The notes: generated by a model not told the origin, from the sequence alone. A DNA stretch of 64,000 bases from Gammaproteobacteria bacterium RIFOXYD12_FULL_61_37 (GCA_001801995.1 MGZB01000016.1:1-64000); one strand, 5' to 3'. Positions 30,134 to 40,985 are shown, counted from the stretch's first letter. Numbers and translations: made by a program.

Positions 30134-30697
30134 CTACCTCATCACATAAATCAGCGGAAAGAGGATCAACCAGACCAGATCGACCATGTGCCAATAACTG
30201 GCCCCGGTCTCCACGCCAGTATGCTCATCCGCGCTGTAGCCCCCCCGGCCCACCTTCAGAGCCACCGCCGCCAGTATCACCATCCCCAGGATGACGTGCA
30301 TGAAGTGGAAGAAGGTCAGGGAGAGATAAAACATGTAAAAGGTATTGCTGCTCAGAGTGACACCGGCACTGAAATGGTGTGCGTATTCGCCACCCTTGAT
30401 CACAATGAAGAACGCGCCCATGGCGATCGCGGCCCACAGCCAGCGCTTACAGCCTTTTGAGTCGTCCTCCCGGATATCCGCTACCGCCCTTACCACGAAG
30501 TAGCTTGAGGTTATCAGGGCCAGGGTATTGAGTAGCGCCGCGTTGCGGTCCAGGGTCATCTGGTAGTAATTGAAAAGTTCGACGTTTTTCAGCCGGGTAA
30601 AGGCATAGGCCCCGAAGAAGGCGGCAAAGACCAGCAGTTCCGCCAGGATGAAGATCCAGATGGCCAGATCGCCGGGGGGATATTTATTCTTCTGCAT
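30134..30697 (-). CDS. norE: NorE, cytochrome c oxidase subunit III family
   Basis: A 187-residue protein with five membrane helices related to heme-copper oxidase subunit III. Diagnostic parts are ILAELLVFAAFFGAYAF, YMFYLSLTFFHFMHVILG and the final SYWHMVDLVWLILFPLIYV. NorE is an accessory factor of cytochrome c-type NO reductase. The start is taken at ATG 30697; a GTG at 30706 is possible. It lies about 160 bp after norB with a hairpin in between. Confidence 0.85.
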   Translation of the reverse strand: MQKNKYPPGDLAIWIFILAELLVFAAFFGAYAFTRLKNVELFNYYQMTLDRNAALLNTLALITSSYFVVRAVADIREDDSKGCKRWLWAAIAMGAFFIVIKGGEYAHHFSAGVTLSSNTFYMFYLSLTFFHFMHVILGMVILAAVALKVGRGGYSADEHTGVETGASYWHMVDLVWLILFPLIYVMR

Positions 30698-30764
30698 AGG
30701 CCCCACTAAAAAAAGAAACCCGGTCAGCTCGGTAGTTCCAGTGCCTTGCTGCCGGGAAACAGGG

Positions 30765-30803
30765 GGTAAGACTCACAGACCACATTCAGAGAGTCCCCTT
30801 ACC
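30765..30803 (-). other. Intercistronic hairpin between norB and norE
   Basis: GGTAAG and GACTC pair with GAGTC and CTTACC around a 16-nt loop, with a 3-nt bulge. It has no following T-run in either direction. It could be an RNA processing or stability element that sets different levels of norCB and the accessory genes. Confidence 0.4.
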
Positions 30804-30855
30804 ACGCGAATATCCTTATCCGCGTCAGTAATCAAAACCCTTCCATCCAGCCGGA

Positions 30856-32696
<1,841 letters not shown>

Positions 32697-32762
32697 GGTT
32701 CTCTCCCTCCGGTTTTCAGTTATTCGGAGAATGCATTGAATCGACCCTGCCACCTGCCCTCC

Positions 32763-32776
32763 TTGACATTCATCAA
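32763..32776. promoter_or_regulatory. Dnr/FNR box between norC and dnr
   Basis: TTGAC-ATTC-ATCAA fits the FNR/Dnr consensus TTGAT-N4-ATCAA with one mismatch. Reading toward norC, TTCAAT lies exactly 22 bp beyond the box, the distance of a class II FNR-type promoter centred at -41.5, giving a start near 32728 and a 32-nt leader. It could also control the divergent dnr gene. Confidence 0.75.
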
Positions 32777-32875
32777 ATCGTTTGCGGCTCGGCGCGGAGA
32801 AGATCGTCCCCTCCCAATCTCCCACTGAAAAATTGGGTTTTTGGCGTTGAAACAGTCCATCAAGCCGGAACGACC

Positions 32876-33607
32876 ATGATCGACGATCTGAAAAGGGGCA
32901 TACTCTTCGAGCGCTTGAGCGAGAAGCAGTTGCAACGCATCGCCCAAAGGGCTCATCGAATCCATTTACAAGCGGGGCAATCCCTGTTCGAACAGGGCGA
33001 CCCGGCCGATCGTTTCTATCTGGTCCTCAAAGGCCAGATCAAGCTCTATCGCCTCTCACCTGCTGGTGACGAAAAGGTGATCGAGGTCGTCAAGCCCGGC
33101 AGCACCTTTGCCGAGGCGCTGATGTTTTTCGACCACCCCCACTACCCTGTGGGCGCCGAATCCCTCCGTGAATCGGAGGTCATCAGCATCGATGCCAGGG
33201 ACTTCGCCGGCATGCTGCGGGAATCGGTGGAGACCTGCTTCCTGATGATGGGCGACATGAGCCAGCGCCTGCGCGGACTCATCCGCGAGATCGATGACAT
33301 CAGCCTGCACAGCGCCACCTGCCGAGTGGCGGGTTATCTGCTGACCCACAGCCCCGAAAACGGCGAGCCGTTCAAGCTTGAGATCCCCAAGCAGATCCTG
33401 GCCTCGCGCCTATCGGTCAAGGCCGAAACCTTCTCTCGTATCATCAAGCAGCTCAACGAGCAGAATATCCTCGAAGTCAGCGGCAGCACGGTGCATATCC
33501 GCAACAGAGACGCCCTTGAGACCTTGGCCGATACTTGTGCCTATACCAAGGACTCACTGGAATCCACCTTTCGACATCCTTGCCCGCCCCCGGCGGGAAA
33601 GGCTTGA
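32876..33607 (+). CDS. dnr: Dnr-type Crp/FNR transcription regulator
   Basis: A 243-residue regulator with an N-terminal cyclic-nucleotide-like beta barrel (residues about 20-140), a dimer helix and a C-terminal helix-turn-helix whose recognition helix has ETFSR, the ExxSR pattern that reads TTGAT half-sites. The N-terminal part has no cysteine cluster, so it is of the Dnr/NnrR type, thought to sense NO through heme, rather than an oxygen-sensing FNR. Located divergent to norC across a Dnr box, it very likely activates the nor operon. Start at ATG 32876; an earlier start would add an unrelated stretch. Confidence 0.88.
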   Translation: MIDDLKRGILFERLSEKQLQRIAQRAHRIHLQAGQSLFEQGDPADRFYLVLKGQIKLYRLSPAGDEKVIEVVKPGSTFAEALMFFDHPHYPVGAESLRESEVISIDARDFAGMLRESVETCFLMMGDMSQRLRGLIREIDDISLHSATCRVAGYLLTHSPENGEPFKLEIPKQILASRLSVKAETFSRIIKQLNEQNILEVSGSTVHIRNRDALETLADTCAYTKDSLESTFRHPCPPPAGKA

Positions 33608-33797
33608 TATGAGCCCCAAGACACCGGCCTGAAACTCCGCGCGTTGACGGGTGCGATATCAATTCCTTGCTTTCCCGGAACCTGACCACTGTTTGCGTGT
33701 AGCCCCTTTTTTTATAACCCTTCATAATCCAGGTGCCTGGAAACTAGGCCCAATTCATTCCTGTCAACGAAATGCCGTAAGAAACGGAAGCTTTTGC

Positions 33798-34940
33798 ATG
33801 CGCCTCAACACATTGCTACTGCTACTTGTCCTTCCGATAAGTTTCAGCACCTTTGCTGCCACAGGTTTTGATCAATCGTCACCGACCTTGGCATCCAATA
33901 AAGCTATAGCGACCACCCAGCGCGAGGGAGATCCCAGGCCCTCCTATCCGCCATCCTATGAAAAGGGGGCAGTGCAACCATGGGACGTATTGAAGAGCCT
34001 GCAAATCGACGGTGGCCTCGCAAAGAGAATCATGGCGCTGAACCCGGACAATGTCAGCGAGCAGGATATTCGCGCCACCCTGACCAAGGCCCCGGCTCCG
34101 CGCATCCTCAACATCCACGGGGGCATCTACCCCGTCTATCTGCGGACAGTCAATTTTTCCCAGTTCCTCATCGGCATGGGCTATCCCGAAGCCATGATCA
34201 GGATGCCAAAGGATGGGAGCTATTCGTTCAGTCCCTACGGCAGCAGCACTGAACTGGCGGGATATTTCGCCTGGTACTATGAGAGGGAAGGGATGAGGCC
34301 CATGGTCCTTGGATACAGCCTGGGCGGTTTCCATGTGATCAAAGTGCTCTATGCGCTGGCTGGCGAGCTGGGGGAGGCTCCCGCGATCTACAATCCGCTC
34401 ACGGGCCGCCCGGAAAACCGCAAACATATCATCGACCCGCTGACCGGTCGGCGCCTTGGCATGGACAAGCTCAAGGTGTCCTACGCCCATGCCGTCGGTG
34501 CTGGCGGTGCGGCAAGGATCATACCGAATCAGTGGCTTATCGGAGCTAAGCTCAGGACCATCCCGGACACCGTCGAGGAATTCACGGGTTATTTCATGGA
34601 GGGAGACCTGATCGGGGCCGATTTGCTGGACAGTCTGAACCAGTACCAAGCCATCGGCTCGGCCCAGGTACGCACCATCCATCTACCGGCTGGGCATACC
34701 CACCACCGAATCATGGATAGCCTGCACCTGACGAAAAGCAAGAAGTTGCGGGATTGGATAAATGCCTACAAACCAACCGATAAGCAGCCTTCCCCGCCTC
34801 CCACCGGTGAAAAAGCGGACAACATCCTATTCGCGGCCGACGTCTGGTTCCATGTCAAAAGACATTGGGTTCTGGAACTTCAACAGCTCATCAAAGCCAA
34901 GAACGCCATGAAACAAGGGCTTGCTGTGGCCTCGCATTAG
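33798..34940 (+). CDS. Exported alpha/beta hydrolase-like protein
   Basis: A 380-residue exported protein with a signal peptide (TLLLLLVLPISFSTFA, cleaved after about 21 residues). A nucleophile elbow GYSLGGFH lies near residues 173-180 (Ser about 175), and an acidic/His tail GHTHH follows near 297-301, so it should be a serine hydrolase of alpha/beta type, perhaps lipase-like. I do not recognise a named family. It ends against the convergent ICMT-like gene (4-bp overlap). The start is ATG 33798; the open frame begins earlier at 33651. Confidence 0.6.
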   Translation: MRLNTLLLLLVLPISFSTFAATGFDQSSPTLASNKAIATTQREGDPRPSYPPSYEKGAVQPWDVLKSLQIDGGLAKRIMALNPDNVSEQDIRATLTKAPAPRILNIHGGIYPVYLRTVNFSQFLIGMGYPEAMIRMPKDGSYSFSPYGSSTELAGYFAWYYEREGMRPMVLGYSLGGFHVIKVLYALAGELGEAPAIYNPLTGRPENRKHIIDPLTGRRLGMDKLKVSYAHAVGAGGAARIIPNQWLIGAKLRTIPDTVEEFTGYFMEGDLIGADLLDSLNQYQAIGSAQVRTIHLPAGHTHHRIMDSLHLTKSKKLRDWINAYKPTDKQPSPPPTGEKADNILFAADVWFHVKRHWVLELQQLIKAKNAMKQGLAVASH

Positions 34941-35521
34941 AAGATCCCAGGAATCAGCCGCGCCGTCTTTTCCGCGTAGGCGCGGTATTCCTCTCCGAAT
35001 TCATCCATCATCATTTGCTCCTCCCGGCCTGAGCGGCGCATATAGAGAAACCCCACCGATACCAAACTCGCCGGGCCCACAATGAAGTTGGGAATCAGTA
35101 ATGCCTGCGCCAGCGCCCAAAGCCAGAAGGAGGCGTACATTGGATGCCGGATGTAGCGATAGACACCGGCGGTTACCAGGCTATGCCTTTCGCGTATCTC
35201 CAGCGTAACCGACCAATTACCGCCCAGATCACTGTGGCTTTGGCGAAACAGCCATAAAAAGGCGGCAAGCACCACTGCACCGAGCAAACCCATTGACGGC
35301 TGAAACGGGTAATTTGCGAAGCGGAACAGGGACGTCGCCCAATGCGTCACCGGCATAATCGCCAGCGTGACAATGGAAAACAGCAGCAGCAGGCGTTCTT
35401 CCAAATCCTTGTGATGGCGTATCACCTTCAACCCCCGTGCGCGGCGCTGGTAAGGGTAGCGGATGACCCACCAGGCCAACAGACCGGCGATCCAGACTAG
35501 GGCGGCGGCAATCTCGTTCAT
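34937..35521 (-). CDS. ICMT-like membrane methyltransferase
   Basis: A 194-residue protein with about five membrane helices in the isoprenylcysteine carboxyl methyltransferase/PEMT family. The C-terminal SAM-binding motifs are present: YRYIRHPMYASF near 118-129 and REEQMMMDEFGEEYRAY near 165-181. Bacterial members methylate small or lipid substrates that are mostly unknown. Its start overlaps the upstream hydrolase stop by 4 bp, so the two are translationally coupled. Confidence 0.8.
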   Translation of the reverse strand: MNEIAAALVWIAGLLAWWVIRYPYQRRARGLKVIRHHKDLEERLLLLFSIVTLAIMPVTHWATSLFRFANYPFQPSMGLLGAVVLAAFLWLFRQSHSDLGGNWSVTLEIRERHSLVTAGVYRYIRHPMYASFWLWALAQALLIPNFIVGPASLVSVGFLYMRRSGREEQMMMDEFGEEYRAYAEKTARLIPGIF

Positions 35522-36711
35522 GCATCAATCTCCTCATTCCCGGCAGGACCCAGGATACGGCGCAACGCACGCTCGTATAACGGCAACGGCCCGCAACAGA
35601 TCATAAAAAAGTCATAGTGATAGCGCCGGGTATTGCCCATAACGTACTGGTAGTGGACCCGGAAAGGATTGAACCTGATCCGCTTATAGAAACCCGGTGA
35701 CAGCATATCCCGGAAACGTACCCGGACAACAATGGGGAAGGCCTCTCGGTGGAGGGATTCCAGCCCCATTTCCCGGACGGGATCGCTTTTATAGAAATTG
35801 ATGATATCGGTCAAAGATTGGTACTCGACCCAACCCATGTCCGGTTCCGATGCCATTCGTTGCAAACGGGCGCGATAGGCTGTGGCGGCGGGATGCATGC
35901 CGACCTTCAACGCGGTCGAGCCCAGCGTGAGTACAGAAACTCGCGCGCCACGCCGGGCCAAGCCTGCATCGAGCTTAAGGGCCTTGGCGGCGATATCGAG
36001 CGCAAGGACACAACCCGTGCTGTGACCGATGATCAGAATCTCGTCGAAATACCCTCTGGCGGCTCGATCCACAACCATTCTTGCGTAGGATTCGGTCCTC
36101 TCCGCCACATCCCCCCTGGACTCATGCAGGTATTGCCTTGAAAAGATCCAGAGGTCCATCAAATGGCTTAAAAACAACCGATCACCTGGCCAGCGGATCA
36201 GGGTATAGGCAACAACCGGAAAGGCACCAGCAGCGGCCAGGCCAGACCCGCGGAAATCCAGCCCGGCGATCCACGCAACGGCACAGCCCGCTATGGCAAA
36301 AACGACCGACAGCAGGAAGGCCGGATAAAGGAAGTAGAGAACAAATCGCCAACTCGTCCGGCTAAAACGGAGCAAGGCGCCGGAGAAGGCGAAGTCCCAC
36401 AGGGTGATCAGGTAGAGAATCAATCGCTGCCACAGGGGACGGGCAAAATCCCTGCGCACGATGTCTTCCCAATTGCAGACCGAGAATTCGGTCTCCACCT
36501 CCCAGCGCTGCCCACGGGTGCGTATTTTTTTAGTGCCGAGCGTCCCGTTTTCCGAAAGGACCAGCTCCGATTGGTCCACCTCGACCCCCCAGGTGCTGGA
36601 GAACCTTTTTGCCAAATCACGGGAGATCCTTGCAAAATTCTCTTCGATTGATTTGGGTGTGTAGCCACCAACCAAGAAAACGCAACGCCTGACCACGCCT
36701 GAACCGTTCAT
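35518..36711 (-). CDS. Membrane alpha/beta hydrolase
   Basis: A 397-residue protein with two or three membrane helices (about 105-155 and 160-175, including LYFLYPAFLLSVVFAIAGCAVAW-like stretches) before a hydrolase-like C-terminal half. GHSTG near residue 228 is a serine nucleophile elbow, preceded by FDEILIIGHS. The N-terminal 90 residues begin CVFLVGGYTPKS. No known family is recognised. It lies 161 bp downstream of the carbamoyltransferase fusion and is coupled to the ICMT-like gene. Confidence 0.6.
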   Translation of the reverse strand: MNGSGVVRRCVFLVGGYTPKSIEENFARISRDLAKRFSSTWGVEVDQSELVLSENGTLGTKKIRTRGQRWEVETEFSVCNWEDIVRRDFARPLWQRLILYLITLWDFAFSGALLRFSRTSWRFVLYFLYPAFLLSVVFAIAGCAVAWIAGLDFRGSGLAAAGAFPVVAYTLIRWPGDRLFLSHLMDLWIFSRQYLHESRGDVAERTESYARMVVDRAARGYFDEILIIGHSTGCVLALDIAAKALKLDAGLARRGARVSVLTLGSTALKVGMHPAATAYRARLQRMASEPDMGWVEYQSLTDIINFYKSDPVREMGLESLHREAFPIVVRVRFRDMLSPGFYKRIRFNPFRVHYQYVMGNTRRYHYDFFMICCGPLPLYERALRRILGPAGNEEIDA

Positions 36712-36872
36712 GGCATGAAACCCCGGATCACAACCGCAACGAACGGGGGCAGAGGAAACTTCTCAATCCACAAGGAAAACAATACCGTTGTCCAAATTTT
36801 GGATTATACCCAGGTATTCCGGCACGGGGCATCCCGCCCCATGGGCGGTTGGGTCGCAATTCTCGCGTGACT

Positions 36873-39800
36873 CTACTTCCGCAAATAGGAGCTGAGGCAA
36901 GTCGGCGTGGTTTTGGTCGACATCTCGGCGATGGCGGCCATCCAGAATGGCCCTTCCTCCTCAGCCTCATGCCTGGGTGGCGCTACGACTATACGCGCGG
37001 AATGGGTCGATTTGGCCCTTGCTTCCCTCGCCACTTGGGGCGAAGCGGTAAGGCGCAGCACCCCTTTGCCCACAAGGTCCTCCACCCAGGCGCGATTGCC
37101 GGCGTGGATATAAGTGAAGGCGGGAGGAGTGCTCTCGGTGATGCTTTGCAGTTCCAGCAAGGTCGCCTTATCGATGCTGTAGGTGGTGTAGTAGGGGTCG
37201 CCTTCCACGTACAGCTCAATGCGGGTGCGGGAGTCATTCAATCCTCTGTCGATCCGCACCCGTAGCGCAGAAGCAATGTCGATTCGGTATCCCTGCTTTC
37301 CCGCCTTGCTCAGAAGCTCCCGCTGAACGAAGTAATTGCTTACCTGGGCGTGGATGGGCGTATCCGGGTTATGGATGCAGCGGCTGAAATAACTGATGCC
37401 CTCCATTTCCGGCCGGCGATGCACCAGGATATAGCCGAAGTTCACAGCCGCAAGTTTCGAGTCGCGGAAGTTATCTACCCATCGTTCCAACTCGGCGTTG
37501 TATTCCTCGACGGACTGCCCGAAGGGCCAGTGGCAGTGGGGAACGGAGAACAGAATCTCGTCGCGGTCCGCCGTGTGCAGCACGAGCATATCGGCCCCTC
37601 CACCCTGCCACCAGTCGCTGAGCTTGGCGCGGTAGCCCTTCAAATCCACCAAGTCCGTGACGATATGCAAGCGCCCGCTCGGATTCAGATGATCCACAGC
37701 TTCGGCGACAATGCGCCGGAGTATGGCCTCGCCCTCTGACCCGCCATCGCGGAAGGTCAGCCCATCCGCATGGGGACTGGGAACGAAGGGCGGGTTGGCC
37801 AACAGGATATCGAATCGTTCTCCCGCCACCGCCGCGTAGAGATCACCCTGGGCGAAGCGGACATTGTCGATGCCGTTCAACTGGGCATTGAAACGGGCAA
37901 AACGGACCGCCCTGGGTTGCAGATCGACCCCAACGACAGCGCTTGCATAACGGCTCGCCACCAGCGCCTGCACCCCCGATCCCGTGCAGAGATCCAACAC
38001 CTTTCCGGCAGGCCCGCGCGGGGCAGTATGGACCAGCCCCATACTGTCGAGGCCGATGTACATGACCGGCTGTTCGGCGATGGCATCCTCGGGGTAGAGC
38101 ATATAGCGATGATCTGTGGCGATATAGAGATCATCCACACAGAAGATGTCGATCCGCGAGGACCAGAGCCCACCCCTCGGCACAAGGATTCCCAGCCGGA
38201 CCAGGCTGTCGAACAACCCCTCGCCGAAGAGCAGCCTTGCACCACTTTCGCTGACCGATCCCCTCAACAGAAACAGCCGTACCAAATCGCCGAATTCATT
38301 CCTCGGCAATTTGTACTGATCAAAGTAATGCAGGTGGGTCGGCTCGATCATTTGCAGCGAACTGACGCCCAAGACCTTCCCAATGGCGTTCTCCCGATAT
38401 TCCGCCCGTTCCAGCACCCGGCGCAGGGCCTCCAGCCTTTCTCCGATCCGGAATTCGGGATCGGCGAAGGGCTCCAGGGTCAATTCGTAATTGAGAAGAG
38501 GCACATCTTCCCGGCCCAGAGAGACATCGGCGATGGGGGGAAACTTTATTCTCCGCGCTTGCAGCCGCAAGCGGGCCTGCTCCACCCGCTCGCGGGCCTC
38601 TCTCCTGGTCAGTTGCTGTTCGAGACGCAGTTCCTCCATCCGGCCGGTACCGGCGCAAACGGCCAGCAGCCATTTCACCTCGCCATAGGAAAGCCTGAGC
38701 GGCGGCGCACGGCCACTAAGGTCGATCAGGTCGCTTTTTCCGAGAGGATCGAGAATCAGCACGGCATCCTCGGACAACCGGGTGCGTACCGTCCCGCCGA
38801 AAGGGGCATCGCGGAAGAGCAGGCTGGTTTCTTTGTAGCGCGCCCCGAGACGGGAGAGCTCGCGCAACTCTTCGTCCGACCAGGGACAGCGCTCCGTTTC
38901 ACCGAAAAAGAGTGCCCGGTCCAGTTGCCGCATGAGGTCATCCACGGCCGGCTGCCCTGCGGGCAACCCCTGGGGAAGGGCACTGTCGCTGGCCTGGGCA
39001 AGATGCTGCCGGTAATCGAGCAGGGACTGGCCGCGCTTGGAGATCCAGATATCCTCGATGCAGAGGTAATCGATGCTGGTTCCGATGAAGGTCGCCACGG
39101 CCTCCTCCGGGGTCTCGACGATGGGCTGTCCGGCCACGTTGAAACTGGTATTCAACAGCACTGGCGGCCCGCCGCGCCGGTCGGCCAGTTCCCGGCAGAG
39201 GCCATGAAAATAGGGATTCTCGTCCGGGGTCACGGTCTGAACCCGGCCGGTTCCATCATAATGGGTCACGGAGGGTATTTTGGCGCGGTACTCTTCCTTG
39301 ATATCGGAGACCAGGAGCATGAAAGGAGCCGGCACCTCCTGCTCGAACACGATCGACACATCCTCCAGGGGAATCACCGGGGCGAAGGGACGGAATGCCT
39401 CGCGGAACTTGACCCTGGCATTGACGACATCCTTCATCCTGGCGAAGGTGGGATCGGCTAGGATCGAGCGATGCCCCAGGGCGCGCGGCCCGAATTCGGA
39501 ACCACCCTCGAAGCGGGCAAGGATATTCCCGCGCGCCAGCACCTCGGCGCTGCGGGGAATGACCTGGTCCGGCGTCAATATCTCAACCCTAATCTGATCG
39601 TCATACTTGCCGGCGGCCTCCAGAATCGCCTCCCTCGAATAGGGAGACCCGAGGGTCCCCACCTTCAGGGGCGGCCGCTGCGGCGATGCATCATGCCCGG
39701 CATAGGCCCAGAGCGCGCAGCCTGCTGCGATACCGGCATCACCTGCGGCCGGAAAGATGAAGATGTCATCCAAATCCAGTTGCCGGTAGAGCTTGTAATT

Positions 39801-40709
39801 GGCCACCGAGTTGAGAGCAACCCCGCCCGCCAGACAAACCTTCTTCATGCCGGCATCACGCAAGGCAATATCGGCGACATGGATCACTGCATCCTCGATC
39901 TCCCGCTGCACCTTATAGGCCAGATCAACCAGATAGGGACGCAGGTAAGGCTTGCCTACGCCATCGTCGTAGCGTTTTTCCAGTGCCGCGACCTCCAGGA
40001 AGATGTCGTAGGCTGAAACCGCCAAGCTACAGTTACCGGGCCTTCTTCTTACCCAGGGATGCCAATGCTCCTGGTGTGAGCCATAGGGAGCCAACCCCAT
40101 CAGTTTGCCCGCCTCGGGGACGCTGACCGAACCACCCACCTCGGTGGTGAAGCCTGCCTTACGGCTGATATATTCGTAGACGAACCCTAGGGTGGAAAGA
40201 CCGGCCAGATGCGCCTCGACCCCCTCGGAATGATAGGGGAGCAGCCTGCCCTCGCGCCCCAGGTAAAGGGAATAGGATTCAATCGATCGATCCGGCAGGG
40301 TGCTGCCGCTGGCATCGACCACCATCACGAGGGCTTCGTCAAACCCCGAGGGCCAATAGGCAGAATAGGCATGCGCCAGATGGTGACTGGGAATTGCCCG
40401 GAAACGAGATTCCAGCCGCGCACCCAGCCCGCGCCGTAAAATCTCTCGGGAGTGGTCATCTCCGGGCATGTTGGCGCTGATGGTCGCCAACTCCTCCAGC
40501 CCGATTCCGCAGTGATCCAGGCAGTAATGAATGGCCTCAAGGGGCAACTGCACCTGACGAGGATCATCAATGGATTGGTGCATCACGCCGATGCTGTGCT
40601 TGCGCCGGTCCAGCCGCTCCTGCTGGATAGCCACCTGTATTTCACCATTCCTCACGATGGCCGCCGACCGGTCGTGTCCCAGATTTATACCCAGATGGAA
40701 ATCAATCAT
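36873..40709 (-). CDS. Carbamoyltransferase-methyltransferase fusion protein
   Basis: A 1278-residue two-enzyme protein. Residues 1-590 form a NodU/CmcH/TobZ-type O-carbamoyltransferase: GINLGHDRSAA at the start, the metal-binding block HHLAHAYSAYWPSG near 108-121, GGSEFGPRALGHRS near 398-411 and NTSFNVAGQPIVETPEEA near 525-542. About 600-800 is a poorly known linker region. A class I SAM methyltransferase (DUF7059-like N-terminal helix part, then VLDLCTGSGVQALVAS near 903 and LLANPPFVPSP near 975) follows, then some 220 residues I cannot place. The start is ATG 40709; the earlier one is not supported. The substrate is unknown. Other members with this fusion are known to me only vaguely. Confidence 0.78.
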   Translation of the reverse strand: MIDFHLGINLGHDRSAAIVRNGEIQVAIQQERLDRRKHSIGVMHQSIDDPRQVQLPLEAIHYCLDHCGIGLEELATISANMPGDDHSREILRRGLGARLESRFRAIPSHHLAHAYSAYWPSGFDEALVMVVDASGSTLPDRSIESYSLYLGREGRLLPYHSEGVEAHLAGLSTLGFVYEYISRKAGFTTEVGGSVSVPEAGKLMGLAPYGSHQEHWHPWVRRRPGNCSLAVSAYDIFLEVAALEKRYDDGVGKPYLRPYLVDLAYKVQREIEDAVIHVADIALRDAGMKKVCLAGGVALNSVANYKLYRQLDLDDIFIFPAAGDAGIAAGCALWAYAGHDASPQRPPLKVGTLGSPYSREAILEAAGKYDDQIRVEILTPDQVIPRSAEVLARGNILARFEGGSEFGPRALGHRSILADPTFARMKDVVNARVKFREAFRPFAPVIPLEDVSIVFEQEVPAPFMLLVSDIKEEYRAKIPSVTHYDGTGRVQTVTPDENPYFHGLCRELADRRGGPPVLLNTSFNVAGQPIVETPEEAVATFIGTSIDYLCIEDIWISKRGQSLLDYRQHLAQASDSALPQGLPAGQPAVDDLMRQLDRALFFGETERCPWSDEELRELSRLGARYKETSLLFRDAPFGGTVRTRLSEDAVLILDPLGKSDLIDLSGRAPPLRLSYGEVKWLLAVCAGTGRMEELRLEQQLTRREARERVEQARLRLQARRIKFPPIADVSLGREDVPLLNYELTLEPFADPEFRIGERLEALRRVLERAEYRENAIGKVLGVSSLQMIEPTHLHYFDQYKLPRNEFGDLVRLFLLRGSVSESGARLLFGEGLFDSLVRLGILVPRGGLWSSRIDIFCVDDLYIATDHRYMLYPEDAIAEQPVMYIGLDSMGLVHTAPRGPAGKVLDLCTGSGVQALVASRYASAVVGVDLQPRAVRFARFNAQLNGIDNVRFAQGDLYAAVAGERFDILLANPPFVPSPHADGLTFRDGGSEGEAILRRIVAEAVDHLNPSGRLHIVTDLVDLKGYRAKLSDWWQGGGADMLVLHTADRDEILFSVPHCHWPFGQSVEEYNAELERWVDNFRDSKLAAVNFGYILVHRRPEMEGISYFSRCIHNPDTPIHAQVSNYFVQRELLSKAGKQGYRIDIASALRVRIDRGLNDSRTRIELYVEGDPYYTTYSIDKATLLELQSITESTPPAFTYIHAGNRAWVEDLVGKGVLRLTASPQVAREARAKSTHSARIVVAPPRHEAEEEGPFWMAAIAEMSTKTTPTCLSSYLRK

Positions 40710-40792
40710 GGCATTCTTCTTTATATAGTCTTGATTATTGGGGAGGTTGGAATCGACTTTAGACTGACACAGCATAGTCAATATTTACTCCA

Positions 40793-40820
40793 TTGACAGG
40801 CATCCACAATCGGCTATAAC
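40793..40820 (+). promoter_or_regulatory. Strong sigma70-like promoter, rightward
   Basis: TTGACA (40793-40798, perfect), a 16-bp spacer and TATAAC (40815-40820) make a good promoter. It would give a leader of about 160 nt for the gene at 40986. An inverted repeat GTCAAT / ATTGAC with 9-nt spacing overlaps the -35 region. Confidence 0.55.
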
Positions 40821-40925
40821 CAGAGGTATAAATTCAGCATTATGTCAATGAAATATGCGCTTTCCGGGATCAGGATAAGTAGCGCTGGAGCAAGCGGATA
40901 CTTTTCAGATTTTTCCTACAAGATC

Positions 40926-40953
40926 TTCAGAAAAAGTCGTGTTTCGATATATT
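40926..40953 (+). promoter_or_regulatory. Second candidate promoter, rightward
   Basis: TTCAGA (40926-40931), 16 bp, TATATT (40948-40953). It would start transcription near 40960 with a short leader before the ATG at 40986. It is weaker in its -35 than the upstream candidate. Confidence 0.4.
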
Positions 40954-40985
40954 ATCCAACCTCCTGTTAACCTGGAAATCACTGC

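Noticed and set aside
36833-36847. Hairpin CCGCCC-CAT-GGGCGG after the carbamoyltransferase fusion as terminator
   Set aside because: The stem is good but no T-run follows on the minus strand; could be chance in GC-rich DNA.
40821-40985. GEMM-type c-di-GMP riboswitch
   Set aside because: The location before a c-di-GMP gene is suggestive, but the conserved GEMM bases are not present.
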